A DNA stretch of 64,000 nucleotides. Origin: a virus. The translations under genes and the position numbers were made by a program. The notes beneath the pieces were generated by a model. The model was not told the origin of the DNA. It searched no databases and saw only the letters and a program-made list of their open reading frames with translations. Positions 17,256 to 23,802 of the stretch are shown here, one piece after another. Numbering within the stretch: the stretch's first letter is position 1; every line of letters begins with the position of its first letter. The stretch covers positions 1-64,000 of IMG/VR virus record IMGVR_UViG_3300021376_000045, one strand, 5' to 3'.

Positions 17256-17791
17256 TATACCCTCTCACCGTAAAAAATATGTCTTCCAATTTTTGTAATC
17301 TTAGGTTTATTCCAATTAGGCTGGATGTAATCAGCGTGATAGTACATTGCCTTATGTAAGGAAGGTAATCTATAGTTTTCTAATAGTACTTTTTTTGCCA
17401 CCTCCATTGATTCTGTATAATGGGATGCACTTCTAGGTACTTTAGGACCTTCTTCACAATACCATGAAAATTGACAAATAATTTTACTATAGACCACGTT
17501 TTTCTGAAATACTACACCGCAAATATCAGATGGAAATTTACCTGACTCTACTCTATTAAGAGTAACCTGGGCTACTGCAACCTTTCCTTCAAAAGGTTCT
17601 TGTGCAGCCTCAAAGTAAATGTTTTTGGCCAAGCATGTAAGTTGCTTTTCTCTTTCAGCCATAGAAATGGGAGTTGAATTATACTTAAAAGTTTTAAGAT
17701 AATTAAACTTGTTGTTAGTAATAGTCATTACACCGGTAAGTACTATAGCTAGTAATACTACCTTTATAAGAATGTTTATTGGTGTTACCAT
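17255..17791 (-). CDS. Cell-wall hydrolase, SleB/Hydrolase_2 type, with N-terminal signal-anchor
   Basis: A 178-aa protein. Residues 5-24 are a hydrophobic signal-anchor. Residues of about 52-178 are a Hydrolase_2 (SleB) domain, with LAKNIYFEAAQEPFEGKVAV containing the conserved glutamates E61 and E65, then LNRVESGKFPSD, CQFSWYC and AMYYHADYIQPNW. SleB enzymes cleave glycan strands of peptidoglycan. The single N-terminal helix is consistent with a SAR-type endolysin that stays inactive in the membrane until depolarisation. AGGAG lies seven to eight bases before the start. Confidence 0.85.
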   Translation of the reverse strand: MVTPINILIKVVLLAIVLTGVMTITNNKFNYLKTFKYNSTPISMAEREKQLTCLAKNIYFEAAQEPFEGKVAVAQVTLNRVESGKFPSDICGVVFQKNVVYSKIICQFSWYCEEGPKVPRSASHYTESMEVAKKVLLENYRLPSLHKAMYYHADYIQPNWNKPKITKIGRHIFYGERV

Positions 17792-17808
17792 TGGTTCTCC
17801 TTCTTAGG

Positions 17809-17832
17809 GGGGATGTCGTAAAGACCATCCCC
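17809..17832 (-). other. Intercistronic hairpin before the endolysin
   Basis: GGGGATG and CATCCCC flank a ten-base loop between the upstream gene's stop and the endolysin's ribosome-binding site. No U-run follows, so it looks like an RNA-processing or translation-modulating element rather than a terminator. Confidence 0.45.
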
Positions 17833-17843
17833 TTGTCGTTAGA

Positions 17844-18113
17844 TTACTTCTTGGTGGTAGCTTTATGTTCTACCGGGATTTGAGAAACGAAGCCATTTAA
17901 GGTTTGAGCCTTAGCAATAATATCGGCTTCGGAGGGATAGGCTGGAAAGCCTGGGTGATCTGGAGGTACTTGACCTGCATGTCTAGCATTTTCTACCTTG
18001 ACTTGCCAGTCATTGCCAATGAGTTCACGTTTTCCATAATAATCTTGCTCCAGCATTGTTTGCGCCATTTTTAAAAGTTCAAGGCGAATCTCGAACGGTG
18101 TCATATTACTCAT
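17844..18113 (-). CDS. Conserved T4-like phage protein of unknown function
   Basis: An 89-aa protein beginning MSNMTPFEIRLELLKMAQTM, a conserved opening in marine T4-like phages. The middle is YYGKRELIGNDWQVKVE and the end is a Lys-rich tail. I start here because AAAGGAG lies six bases upstream; a longer frame extension has no such signal. Soluble and mostly helical. Function unknown. Confidence 0.75.
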   Translation of the reverse strand: MSNMTPFEIRLELLKMAQTMLEQDYYGKRELIGNDWQVKVENARHAGQVPPDHPGFPAYPSEADIIAKAQTLNGFVSQIPVEHKATTKK

Positions 18114-18180
18114 GTTTACTTCTCCTTTGTGTATGTGTGTAAAAAACAGGTGGTTTAAAGGTCCACCCAAACCTTATTAA

Positions 18181-18339
18181 TTACTTCTTAGCTGCTTCTT
18201 TTTTCTCAGCAGGCTTGGCTGCATCTTTCTTTACTTCAGCTTTCGGAGCATCTTTTTTCTCAGCCGGCTTAGCAGGAGCCTGAGCAAGAGCTGCAATGGT
18301 AAAAGTAGAAGCAACAATAGCGGCGATAATTGATTTCAT
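18181..18339 (-). CDS. Small secreted Lys/Ala/Pro-rich peptide (52 aa)
   Basis: Begins MKSIIAAIVASTFTIAALAQ, a textbook signal peptide with cleavage after ALA. The mature 32 residues use only A, P, K, E, D and V in AKPAEKKDAPK-type repeats. AAGGA sits seven bases before the ATG. It lies immediately downstream of the tmRNA coding piece and may be co-transcribed with it. Such peptides are common in betaproteobacteria and resemble the 82-aa protein at 13722-13970. Function unknown. Confidence 0.65.
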   Translation of the reverse strand: MKSIIAAIVASTFTIAALAQAPAKPAEKKDAPKAEVKKDAAKPAEKKEAAKK

Positions 18340-18507
18340 TTTATTTCCTTATAAATTAAAAAATTTACAACTCCACATCAGCTCGTCACCATCGATACTA
18401 TCTAAGGCCACCTTCTGAGGTAAGGAGATAGTCACCAGGCAAGGACTTACTAATTCGTTCTGGTTGATTCTGTTGCCAAGTTCAACCAGAAAAACTCCGG
18501 TCAGCGT

Positions 18508-18540
18508 TTAGGCTGCCAGTGCAAATCTTTCGTCGTTTGC
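18508..18540 (-). other. tmRNA proteolysis-tag reading frame (ANDERFALAA)
   Basis: Ten sense codons from the GCA resume codon to TAA encode ANDERFALAA. The terminal LAA is the ClpXP/ClpAP degradation signal. The tag is of the betaproteobacterial/gammaproteobacterial type, unlike alphaproteobacterial or cyanobacterial tags. Confidence 0.92.
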
Positions 18541-18646
18541 GTTTAACGTTTTGTTTCTTCGGCTGAGCAGTCCCAACCCTAACGGCTTTCACATTGCCGA
18601 GTCGTCTATCTCTCTACTCATTGCCCTGTCGAGTCTATTCACCCCC

Positions 18647-18692
18647 ATCAGAAGCATACCACACTACTGCAACATACAATTAGATATGCTTT
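18647..18692 (-). other. tmRNA intervening segment
   Basis: These 46 bases separate the 3' CCA of the acceptor piece from the 5' G of the coding piece. AAGCATA and TATGCTT at its two ends can pair and extend the acceptor stem in the precursor, as expected of a segment removed by tRNA-type processing enzymes. Confidence 0.8.
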
Positions 18693-18894
18693 TGGTGGAG
18701 GTGGGGGGATTCGCACCCCCGTCCAGAACACTTTTCAATAAACTTCATACGACTATAAATTAAGCATTCTACAACGGTGTAAGTACAATCGTTTACCACT
18801 ACAGTAATCGTTAACTTACCGTATCTACCCTTTGTAGATAGGGACGTTAGTTAAACGTCTTTCTCTGCCATGCTTAAGTTATAAACAGTAGTAA

Positions 18895-18902
18895 TATTTA
18901 TA
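18895..18902 (-). promoter_or_regulatory. T4-type late promoter of the tmRNA
   Basis: An exact TATAAATA about 18 bases before the first paired base of the acceptor piece. Transcription would start near 18888, giving an almost leader-free precursor. It suggests tmRNA synthesis is controlled by the phage late system. Confidence 0.7.
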
Positions 18903-18964
18903 TAACCTTAATCTCAACCCCCAACATATAAATTTTAACGTTAAGGCAATAGAAAATCCACTAA

Positions 18965-19050
18965 GATTACTGGGTTTCGGTAAAAAACTTTACCGTAACA
19001 GAAAATTAATTAAAATTACTAGGTTTTGGTAAAAAAACGTTACCGTTACG
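18965..19050. repeat. Imperfect direct repeat with internal hairpin
   Basis: Two about 37-base copies start 49-50 bases apart. They share the pattern ATTACT-GG-GTTT-GGTAAAAAA-TTACCGT-AC. The first contains the inverted repeat CGGTAAA/TTTACCG. The second copy overlaps the last codons of the neighbouring periplasmic protein gene, so the first looks like a duplicated, non-coding 3' end. Confidence 0.6.
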
Positions 19051-19338
19051 CCCTGAGGCAATAATACACAAGTAACTATTATTTTCAACACTTAATAATG
19101 CAGTAAATGTTTCACTTTTTTTATTAAAAAACAAACTAAACATCCGCTCAGCTCCATCTGCCACATCTTTACCAATAAAGATCGGTACCTCGTCAAAATG
19201 TTTTATAAAGTCTAAGGCTTTTGGAGATAATTCACATACAATGGGTAATAAGGCATTAACTGCTGTATCTTTAGCCTGTAACGGTTTGATAATTATTAGA
19301 CTCGTAAAGATCGCGATAATACAAAAGATTCTTAACAT
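19006..19338 (-). CDS. Secreted/periplasmic protein of unknown function
   Basis: A 110-aa protein starting MLRIFCIIAIFTSLIIIKPL with a signal peptide ending LQA. The mature part has two Cys (PIVCELS and YLCIIAS) that could pair in the periplasm. The Met used here gives a proper signal peptide; the longer reading adds 14 polar residues in front. The 5' end overlaps the exonuclease-like gene by 68 bases in another frame, which is long but occurs elsewhere in this compact genome. No family recognised. Confidence 0.65.
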   Translation of the reverse strand: MLRIFCIIAIFTSLIIIKPLQAKDTAVNALLPIVCELSPKALDFIKHFDEVPIFIGKDVADGAERMFSLFFNKKSETFTALLSVENNSYLCIIASGRNGNVFLPKPSNFN

Positions 19339-19942
19339 AATCGTCTCTTTTTTGTTTAAAAATTTGTGGTGGGTTATCATCCACAGAAACTAGAATGACG
19401 ATTTTACTCACTGGTATTTTAAACTGCTCTTCAAACATAATTGCGTATGCCGAGCATTGCATAAAATAATTTTCTATATACTCTTCTTTTTTAGGTCTAG
19501 AAGATGTCTTAAAATCTATAATTGATAGGTTACCATCAAACTCACCGATACAATCCACTGTACCCGCCAGCCTTAGATGATCGGAGTACATACGAGTTTC
19601 TTGAGCATGTATATTATTTATTTGATGTAAAACGGTCTTGAATTGTTCAAAACGTTCTTTCTCTATAGGAGTACGAAATTCAACCTCTTTATTGTCGAGA
19701 TAATTCTCACATAATTTATGAAATGCAGTACCTCTTGTAGATGCGGCCGTGGTAATTTTTTGTGCCTGTTCATGACCAATTTTATTTCGCCACTCTTGAA
19801 TACCGCGTTTACTGTACTCAGAAAGAACAGTAGTAACCGAAGGGTATTTGTTACCCTCCGGTGTTAAATAGTAACGTGTACCGTTTTCGTTTAGTTGTTT
19901 TAATTTAGGAACTTCACGGTCAAGCTTTACATGATGAAACAT
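19271..19942 (-). CDS. PD-(D/E)XK exonuclease-like protein (Cas4/RecB type)
   Basis: A 223-aa protein with the PDDEXK_1 layout. GTAFHKLCENYL (His in motif I) is near residue 72. LAGTVDCIGEFDGNLSIIDF then KTS, near residues 125-150, carries D, D and K. EYIENYFMQCSAYAIMFEEQ (Q-x-x-x-Y motif) follows. Such nucleases are common in marine T4-like phages and probably act on DNA ends in recombination or host DNA degradation. In T4 itself nothing equivalent sits between 33 and dsbA. Confidence 0.85.
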   Translation of the reverse strand: MFHHVKLDREVPKLKQLNENGTRYYLTPEGNKYPSVTTVLSEYSKRGIQEWRNKIGHEQAQKITTAASTRGTAFHKLCENYLDNKEVEFRTPIEKERFEQFKTVLHQINNIHAQETRMYSDHLRLAGTVDCIGEFDGNLSIIDFKTSSRPKKEEYIENYFMQCSAYAIMFEEQFKIPVSKIVILVSVDDNPPQIFKQKRDDYVKNLLYYRDLYESNNYQTVTG

Positions 19943-19947
19943 AATGT

Positions 19948-20586
19948 TTAATGATGCCCTGAAAGCACCTCTATAGCGTGATTGTAATGTTTGATTCTAT
20001 CTTCTAAACCTATAGTACCACCGTTAATTTTTTTAGTAAGTGTCATTATATCATTAGCATCGGCAAACTGATTAAGTTTATTTCGCGCCCAAAACCAGCA
20101 GGCAGAATGAATGGCGTAGTAAGGATCTAAAAGTAAATCAGGGTCTTCTAGTAAAGTTTCATCTTGAAAGAGCGCCTGAGAACAGGCACGATAATTATCT
20201 TTACCGGTTAGTTGAAGTAGCCCGCGACCTCGATATTTCCAACCGTCACCAGTTTCTTCTGCCCCATTACCCATTCTACCCCCGTAGGATTTATTTGCGA
20301 TAGCCTGGGGGTTACCAGCATACCGCTCAGCAATCCCGGCCGGGTAACGCTGGGGCCAGAGTTTAGTTAAGGTGGCGGCTTTATAATTTAGATTTTCTTC
20401 TAACATCGAAAACCCGCCTGATTCATGAGCGCATTGAGCAACGAAAGCTGCCACGCGCTGTATGGTGCTGATTTCGTATTGAGGTAAAGCCTCAACCATG
20501 CTTTCGTACCAGGCATCAGACCCACCAAGTGCTCTTGGAACTAAGGCCCGAACCTGATCGGCAGTAAATTCAAATTGAAACGACAT
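19948..20586 (-). CDS. GH19 chitinase-like endolysin
   Basis: A 212-aa GH19 lysozyme. CAHESGGFSMLEENLNY includes the catalytic glutamate E55 and a second acidic candidate E63 or E64. WKYRGRGLLQLTGKDNYRA and LLDPYYAIHSACWFWARN are family signatures. It cuts the glycan of peptidoglycan. It has no signal peptide, so it needs a holin or other export route, unlike the SleB-type lysin 2 kb away. Two unrelated endolysins in one phage is notable. Confidence 0.92.
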   Translation of the reverse strand: MSFQFEFTADQVRALVPRALGGSDAWYESMVEALPQYEISTIQRVAAFVAQCAHESGGFSMLEENLNYKAATLTKLWPQRYPAGIAERYAGNPQAIANKSYGGRMGNGAEETGDGWKYRGRGLLQLTGKDNYRACSQALFQDETLLEDPDLLLDPYYAIHSACWFWARNKLNQFADANDIMTLTKKINGGTIGLEDRIKHYNHAIEVLSGHH

Positions 20587-20606
20587 TCATCTTCCCCTTA
20601 TTATTT

Positions 20607-20915
20607 TTAAACTGCAAACGATGATCCGCAACCGCAATGAGTTTTTGCATTTGGATTAGAAATTACAAAAGAAGAGCCTTGAAGCTTATCTGTTTTATAA
20701 TCAATAGTTGCACCATCAAAATACTGCATACTTATAGAATCAACTAACAGGTTTTCAATTATAAAATCATCTTCATTTTTATCATCTTCCATTGTAAAGC
20801 CATACTGAAAACCGCTGCAGCCACCGCCTTTTACAAAAGCCCTTACGTATTTTGAATCTTCACCCAAAAGAATTTCATTAATTTGAGCATGGGCACTCGG
20901 TGTTACAGTTAGCAT
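20607..20915 (-). CDS. erpA: A-type iron-sulfur carrier, ErpA-like
   Basis: A 102-aa HesB/IscA-family protein with the three cluster ligands C33 ([11 protein letters not shown]), C94 and C96 (HCGCGSSF). The stretches [11 protein letters not shown] and [15 protein letters not shown] follow bacterial ErpA more closely than IscA. A-type carriers take Fe-S clusters from the scaffold to target enzymes. It overlaps the iscU gene by 38 bases and so is translationally coupled to it. HesB-like genes are known in marine phages; pairing with a full IscU is the unusual part. Confidence 0.92.
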   Translation of the reverse strand: MLTVTPSAHAQINEILLGEDSKYVRAFVKGGGCSGFQYGFTMEDDKNEDDFIIENLLVDSISMQYFDGATIDYKTDKLQGSSFVISNPNAKTHCGCGSSFAV

Positions 20916-21288
20916 ATTTTTCCTTGTAATTATTTATTGCCGCTTTAATAGCATCTTCAGCCAATATAGAGCAGTGTATTTTGACAGGAGGGAGTGCTAA
21001 CTCCTGGGCAATTTGAGTATTCTTAATAGTTGATGCCTCATCAAGAGTTTTTCCCTTGACCCACTCGGTAACAAGGCTGCTTGAAGCAATGGCCGATCCA
21101 CAACCGTAAGTTTTAAAACGGGCGTCAGTAATAATTCCATCTTCATTTACTTTTATTTGTAGCTTCATTACATCGCCACAAGCTGGCGCCCCAACCATAC
21201 CCGTACCCACAGTAGGATCTTCTTTATCAAAAGACCCTACATTTCTTGGATTTTCGTAATGATCAATAACTTGATTAGAGTACGCCAT
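20878..21288 (-). CDS. iscU: Iron-sulfur cluster scaffold protein IscU
   Basis: A 136-aa IscU. The cluster ligands fall at the same numbers as in E. coli: C37 and D39 (GAPACGDV), C63 (TYGCGSA), H105 and C106. The LPPVK motif at 99-103 that binds the HscA chaperone is intact, so the protein looks fully functional and able to plug into the host Isc machinery. Odd feature: a Cys-rich C-terminal tail (CNTECPCSN) absent from typical IscU. Its stop is within erpA and its start abuts phoH. Confidence 0.95.
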   Translation of the reverse strand: MAYSNQVIDHYENPRNVGSFDKEDPTVGTGMVGAPACGDVMKLQIKVNEDGIITDARFKTYGCGSAIASSSLVTEWVKGKTLDEASTIKNTQIAQELALPPVKIHCSILAEDAIKAAINNYKEKYANCNTECPCSN

Positions 21289-22064
21289 TATTTATTCTCA
21301 AAATCTTCGTGTTTTAACTTGGCTAATATATAGTCTTTAACTAGACTACTTCTTACAATATCTTCAGCTGAGAATTCAATTTTTGTAAAAGCACTCATAT
21401 GTGCAGCAATATCAAAAAACTTTAATAGACCAGATTTATCATTAGCTTTTCTAAGATCGGTTTGTCTATAATCACCGCACCAAATAATTTTAGAACGATA
21501 TCCAACCCGCGTCATTACAGTATCTATTTCTTCAAAGTTCATGTTTTGCATTTCATCAACAATAATAATTGCATCATCAAATGACATACCTCTGATAAAA
21601 GATGTAGAAATAAATTCTATATGCCCCTGCTCCATAAGTCTATCATAAGCATCTTTTCTTTCAAAAAGCGTATGACAAATTTGATGATAAGGTTGTTGAT
21701 ATATATCTAATTTTTCGTCTATGTCCCCGGGAAGATGTCCCATCTCCCTGGTTTGAACTGCTGAACGAACAATAATTATTTTTTGGAAGGGATTTGTTTT
21801 ATCTAAAACTTCCTCTAGGGCTTTGTAAAGAGCTATAAATGTTTTACCGGTACCCGCAACTCCATGCAAAGCGATAAAATAATCACCTCTTTTGTAAGCG
21901 TTATAAAAAGCTTTTTGATTTTCTGTTAATGGTTCAAATGTTTTTAAATGATCTGGTTTTATCCTTAATGTATTACCTACTGCTGTCTGTTTTGAGCTTG
22001 TCCTACTTTCTAGTTCTTCGTTGTGATGTACTACAGCTAATTTGGCAGCTCTTTTATTAGACAT
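21288..22064 (-). CDS. phoH: PhoH-like ATPase
   Basis: A 258-aa PhoH-family P-loop protein. Walker A is GVAGTGKT at residues 68-75, followed by VRSAVQTREMGHLPGD. Walker B is IIIVDEMQNM, and WCGDYRQTD follows. PhoH genes are frequent in marine phages irrespective of phosphate status; in bacteria PhoH proteins are linked to RNA handling. Shares a base with the iscU start. A terminator lies just upstream, so this unit (phoH-iscU-erpA and beyond) may start here. Confidence 0.93.
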   Translation of the reverse strand: MSNKRAAKLAVVHHNEELESRTSSKQTAVGNTLRIKPDHLKTFEPLTENQKAFYNAYKRGDYFIALHGVAGTGKTFIALYKALEEVLDKTNPFQKIIIVRSAVQTREMGHLPGDIDEKLDIYQQPYHQICHTLFERKDAYDRLMEQGHIEFISTSFIRGMSFDDAIIIVDEMQNMNFEEIDTVMTRVGYRSKIIWCGDYRQTDLRKANDKSGLLKFFDIAAHMSAFTKIEFSAEDIVRSSLVKDYILAKLKHEDFENK

Positions 22065-22083
22065 GTGATCCCTTTACAAAAAA

Positions 22084-22111
22084 AAAGATCGCCTGTCAAA
22101 GGACGATCTTT
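22084..22111 (-). terminator. Rho-independent terminator
   Basis: AAAGATCG/CGATCTTT stem with an inner CCT/AGG pairing, followed leftward by a run of nine T. Ends transcription of the gene at 22142-22387. Confidence 0.85.
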
Positions 22112-22141
22112 ATGTTAAGTTTAAGTTAATTTTATTTACAC

Positions 22142-22387
22142 TCATGATCTAGAGAGTTTATCCTTTAAGTTACTTTTGTAATTAGCGGAACTAATTTTGG
22201 ATAATACCTCCTTAAAACCATCATCATTTCGGCGAATACCTAATCGTACAGAATCACCCATTGCAGGCGCTCCAATAATAGGTTCTAAATAGGTATTATC
22301 AGTAAGATATATTTCGCGATCTTTCCACGACATAAGTTTATCAAACACCTCGCCGGTTTCAATATTTCTAAAAGTATAGGTAGGCAT
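22142..22387 (-). CDS. FmdB-like N-terminal phage protein of unknown function
   Basis: An 81-aa protein starting MPTYTFRNIETGEVFDKLMS, which resembles the N-terminal strand pair of FmdB-type proteins but lacks the zinc-binding Cys. GWKEVLS-like GFKEVLSKISSANYK follows. It is common in T4-like marine phages. The chosen start fits the family; 15 extra upstream residues (MEKKGYTGLVFINKD) would overlap the next gene by 37 bases. Confidence 0.7.
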   Translation of the reverse strand: MPTYTFRNIETGEVFDKLMSWKDREIYLTDNTYLEPIIGAPAMGDSVRLGIRRNDDGFKEVLSKISSANYKSNLKDKLSRS

Positions 22388-22392
22388 ATCTT

Positions 22393-22400
22393 TATTTATA
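22393..22400 (-). promoter_or_regulatory. T4-type late promoter octamer, very close to a start codon
   Basis: An exact TATAAATA ends six bases before the MPTYTF start, so the transcript would begin at or beside the ATG (leaderless). It overlaps the end of the upstream gene. May be chance or a true leaderless late promoter. Confidence 0.45.
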
Positions 22401-22929
22401 AAAACCAGACCGGTGTATCCCTTTTTTTCCAATGTGCAAAGGAACGCTTATCCCCTTTATAGTAATTACGATAGCTTTCTACTGAGTCAGTAGTTTTGTA
22501 ATGATCAGGCATTGCTGGAGGGGGATCTGAAAGCCATCCTAGTATAGGTATGTTGTTAGGTAGTTTGGCAAACCAGGGCTTCATTCTTTCCGTAGAGTGT
22601 GGTTTGTCATACCTGAAAGAATATTCTTTTAACATTTCTTGCCAAAGAGAATATAGCCAAAGATAGTGAGAGGAAGAACTTCTAACCCAGAGACCTGAAG
22701 GATGCTTAAAGTGTGAAGCTTTCCAAATTATATTCTCTCTCTCGTCAGGTAATAACCATCGTTGAATATTTCTGTTATTGATAGTTTTACCGTAATAAGG
22801 GGCACCGTCTAGTACCCGGTGGGCAGTGGACATTAGTTGACCGTATTCCAAAACCATTTTAACAACATGCTTATCAACATGTTGTCTGGCACAATCCGCA
22901 GGGTTATTACTTAAATAAAATATATTCAT
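22396..22929 (-). CDS. Conserved phage protein, possibly pyrimidine-dimer glycosylase-like
   Basis: A 177-aa protein beginning MNIFYLSNNPADCARQHVDK and continuing HVVKMVLEYGQLMSTAHRVL. It is widespread in marine phages and often annotated as related to Pyr_excise (T4 endonuclease V-like) proteins. I can see the conserved H, D, K and E residues of that N-terminal block, but not a decisive catalytic motif. The end has AHWKKRDTPVWF. Gene identity is firm, function tentative. Confidence 0.7.
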   Translation of the reverse strand: MNIFYLSNNPADCARQHVDKHVVKMVLEYGQLMSTAHRVLDGAPYYGKTINNRNIQRWLLPDERENIIWKASHFKHPSGLWVRSSSSHYLWLYSLWQEMLKEYSFRYDKPHSTERMKPWFAKLPNNIPILGWLSDPPPAMPDHYKTTDSVESYRNYYKGDKRSFAHWKKRDTPVWFL

Positions 22930-23114
22930 TAAACAGTTTTAAAGATAGGAAGATCAATAGCATATACATCAAATGCTATCATATCTTCTTTATTATCTTC
23001 TATAACTTTAGTTTTAGCAAGCTCCAGTTTTTCATCTGTACTGAAGATACCTACATTTAATGTTTTTTTAGTGCGCCCAAGCTTATCTAAAATTCTATAC
23101 TCAAGATTATACAT
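22929..23114 (-). CDS. Small protein of unknown function
   Basis: A 61-aa protein, MYNLEYRILDKLGRTKKTLN through AIDLPIF. A short alpha/beta pattern with no recognised domain. It overlaps dsbA by eight bases and abuts the following gene, so it sits inside a tightly packed unit. Confidence 0.65.
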   Translation of the reverse strand: MYNLEYRILDKLGRTKKTLNVGIFSTDEKLELAKTKVIEDNKEDMIAFDVYAIDLPIFKTV

Positions 23115-23391
23115 TATTTACTTTTCCTAGAGTTGTCTCACCAGTAATTTTTTCGTACATTCGTTCAAATTCTTCATTGTCAGCAACTTCTCTAGAAAAA
23201 TTTTGCTTATGGTATGTCTTAACTAATTTACGAAAAGTCTTTTTATTAAGTTCCATTTCTTCACAAACTTTATTAATAGACTTTTTAATATAATCCCGCT
23301 CTTCGTCTATACGAGAAAGGCTAGCAGAAAGTTCATCTAAAACTTTTTTAATTGAACGATTAAATTCAGGGTCTTTTTCCCATCTCATCAT
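23107..23391 (-). CDS. dsbA: dsDNA-binding protein DsbA-like
   Basis: A 94-aa protein aligned by eye with T4 DsbA (89 aa), a small DNA-binding protein that acts at late promoters. The matching block is ERDYIKKSINKVCEEMELNK then KTFRKLVKTYHKQN and EFERMYEKI, against T4 YNELIKDIRIRAKDELG...FNRLLALYHKDN...ELYDTVF. In T4 dsbA lies between 33 and rnh; here it is still just before rnh with unknown genes between. Confidence 0.75.
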   Translation of the reverse strand: MMRWEKDPEFNRSIKKVLDELSASLSRIDEERDYIKKSINKVCEEMELNKKTFRKLVKTYHKQNFSREVADNEEFERMYEKITGETTLGKVNNV

Positions 23392-23395
23392 AAAC

Positions 23396-23749
23396 TTATC
23401 TCCTCATATGTGATAATTCTTCTGCATCGGCTTCTTTAAAAACCGGAACTAAATTAGACTTATGCATAGTAGCAATACCTAGCAAAGCATCGCCAGTATA
23501 TACATTTCTATTAGCAGAGGTAGTAACTGCACCCTTAGTACCTGAATCTCGGCTAGGATAATTTACCGTTTCCCGTCTATAAGGTTTAATAACCTCTACC
23601 GGGCTTTTATCTTTACCTGTAAGAGTTTGCTTAGATTTACCGGTAGGTTTAATTCCGTGTTTTTTACACCACTCGGCATATTGATCACGCTCGGCTTTAG
23701 ACTTAAGCTGAGGTTTGACTTTAGATTTAGTACTGTAGTAAATTAGCAT
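23396..23749 (-). CDS. Conserved T4-like phage protein of unknown function
   Basis: A 117-aa protein from MLIYYSTKSKVKPQLKSKAE, basic, with WCKKHGIKPTGKSK and a C-terminal NRNVYTGDALLGIATMHKSN motif seen in many T4-like phages. The six residues before the chosen Met are dropped because the Met is close to the promoter and typical of the family. A sigma70-like promoter lies 23 bases upstream. Confidence 0.7.
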   Translation of the reverse strand: MLIYYSTKSKVKPQLKSKAERDQYAEWCKKHGIKPTGKSKQTLTGKDKSPVEVIKPYRRETVNYPSRDSGTKGAVTTSANRNVYTGDALLGIATMHKSNLVPVFKEADAEELSHMRR

Positions 23750-23771
23750 AATATAACACCCTTTCACATTT

Positions 23772-23800
23772 ATTATATACTACAACTCAAAGTAAATCAA
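23772..23800 (-). promoter_or_regulatory. Sigma70-like promoter
   Basis: Leftward TTGATT, 17 bases, TATAAT, preceded by GTAACGTAAAC. The GTAACG element also precedes the promoters at 26671, 45649 and 58265. Confidence 0.8.
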
Positions 23801-23802
23801 GT

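Larger units (their letters stand above)
18365..18880 (-). ncRNA. ssrA: Circularly permuted (two-piece) tmRNA
   Basis: The gene reads leftward with the acceptor half first. A structured acceptor piece (about 18880-18693) ends GGGGGTGCGAATCCCCCCAC then CTCCACCA, the tmRNA T-arm and encoded CCA. After a 46-base intervening segment comes the coding piece from 18646, opening GGGGGTGAATAGACTCGACAG, the conserved 5' end. GGGGGTG and CACCTCC form a seven-pair acceptor stem with the G3-U70 wobble used by alanyl-tRNA synthetase. ACGACT/AGTCGT (18600-18605 with 18749-18754) can form helix P2. TTAAGCAT/ATGCTTAA (18870-18877 with 18760-18767) closes the acceptor piece. The tag frame encodes ANDERFALAA. 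Outer ends are approximate. Confidence 0.93.

Noticed and set aside
17809-17832. Terminator before the SleB-type endolysin
   Set aside because: The stem is good but there is no U-run, and termination there would silence the downstream lysin, which shares the unit.
18551-18763. A 70-codon rightward frame over the tmRNA
   Set aside because: Lies antisense to highly structured RNA and shows no protein-like pattern or ribosome-binding site.
18840-18875. A short frame ATG-GCA-GAG-AAA-GAC-GTT-TAA in the tmRNA acceptor piece as a tag sequence
   Set aside because: It lacks the C-terminal LAA signal, falls in paired regions of the acceptor piece, and a perfect tag (ANDERFALAA) lies in the coding piece.
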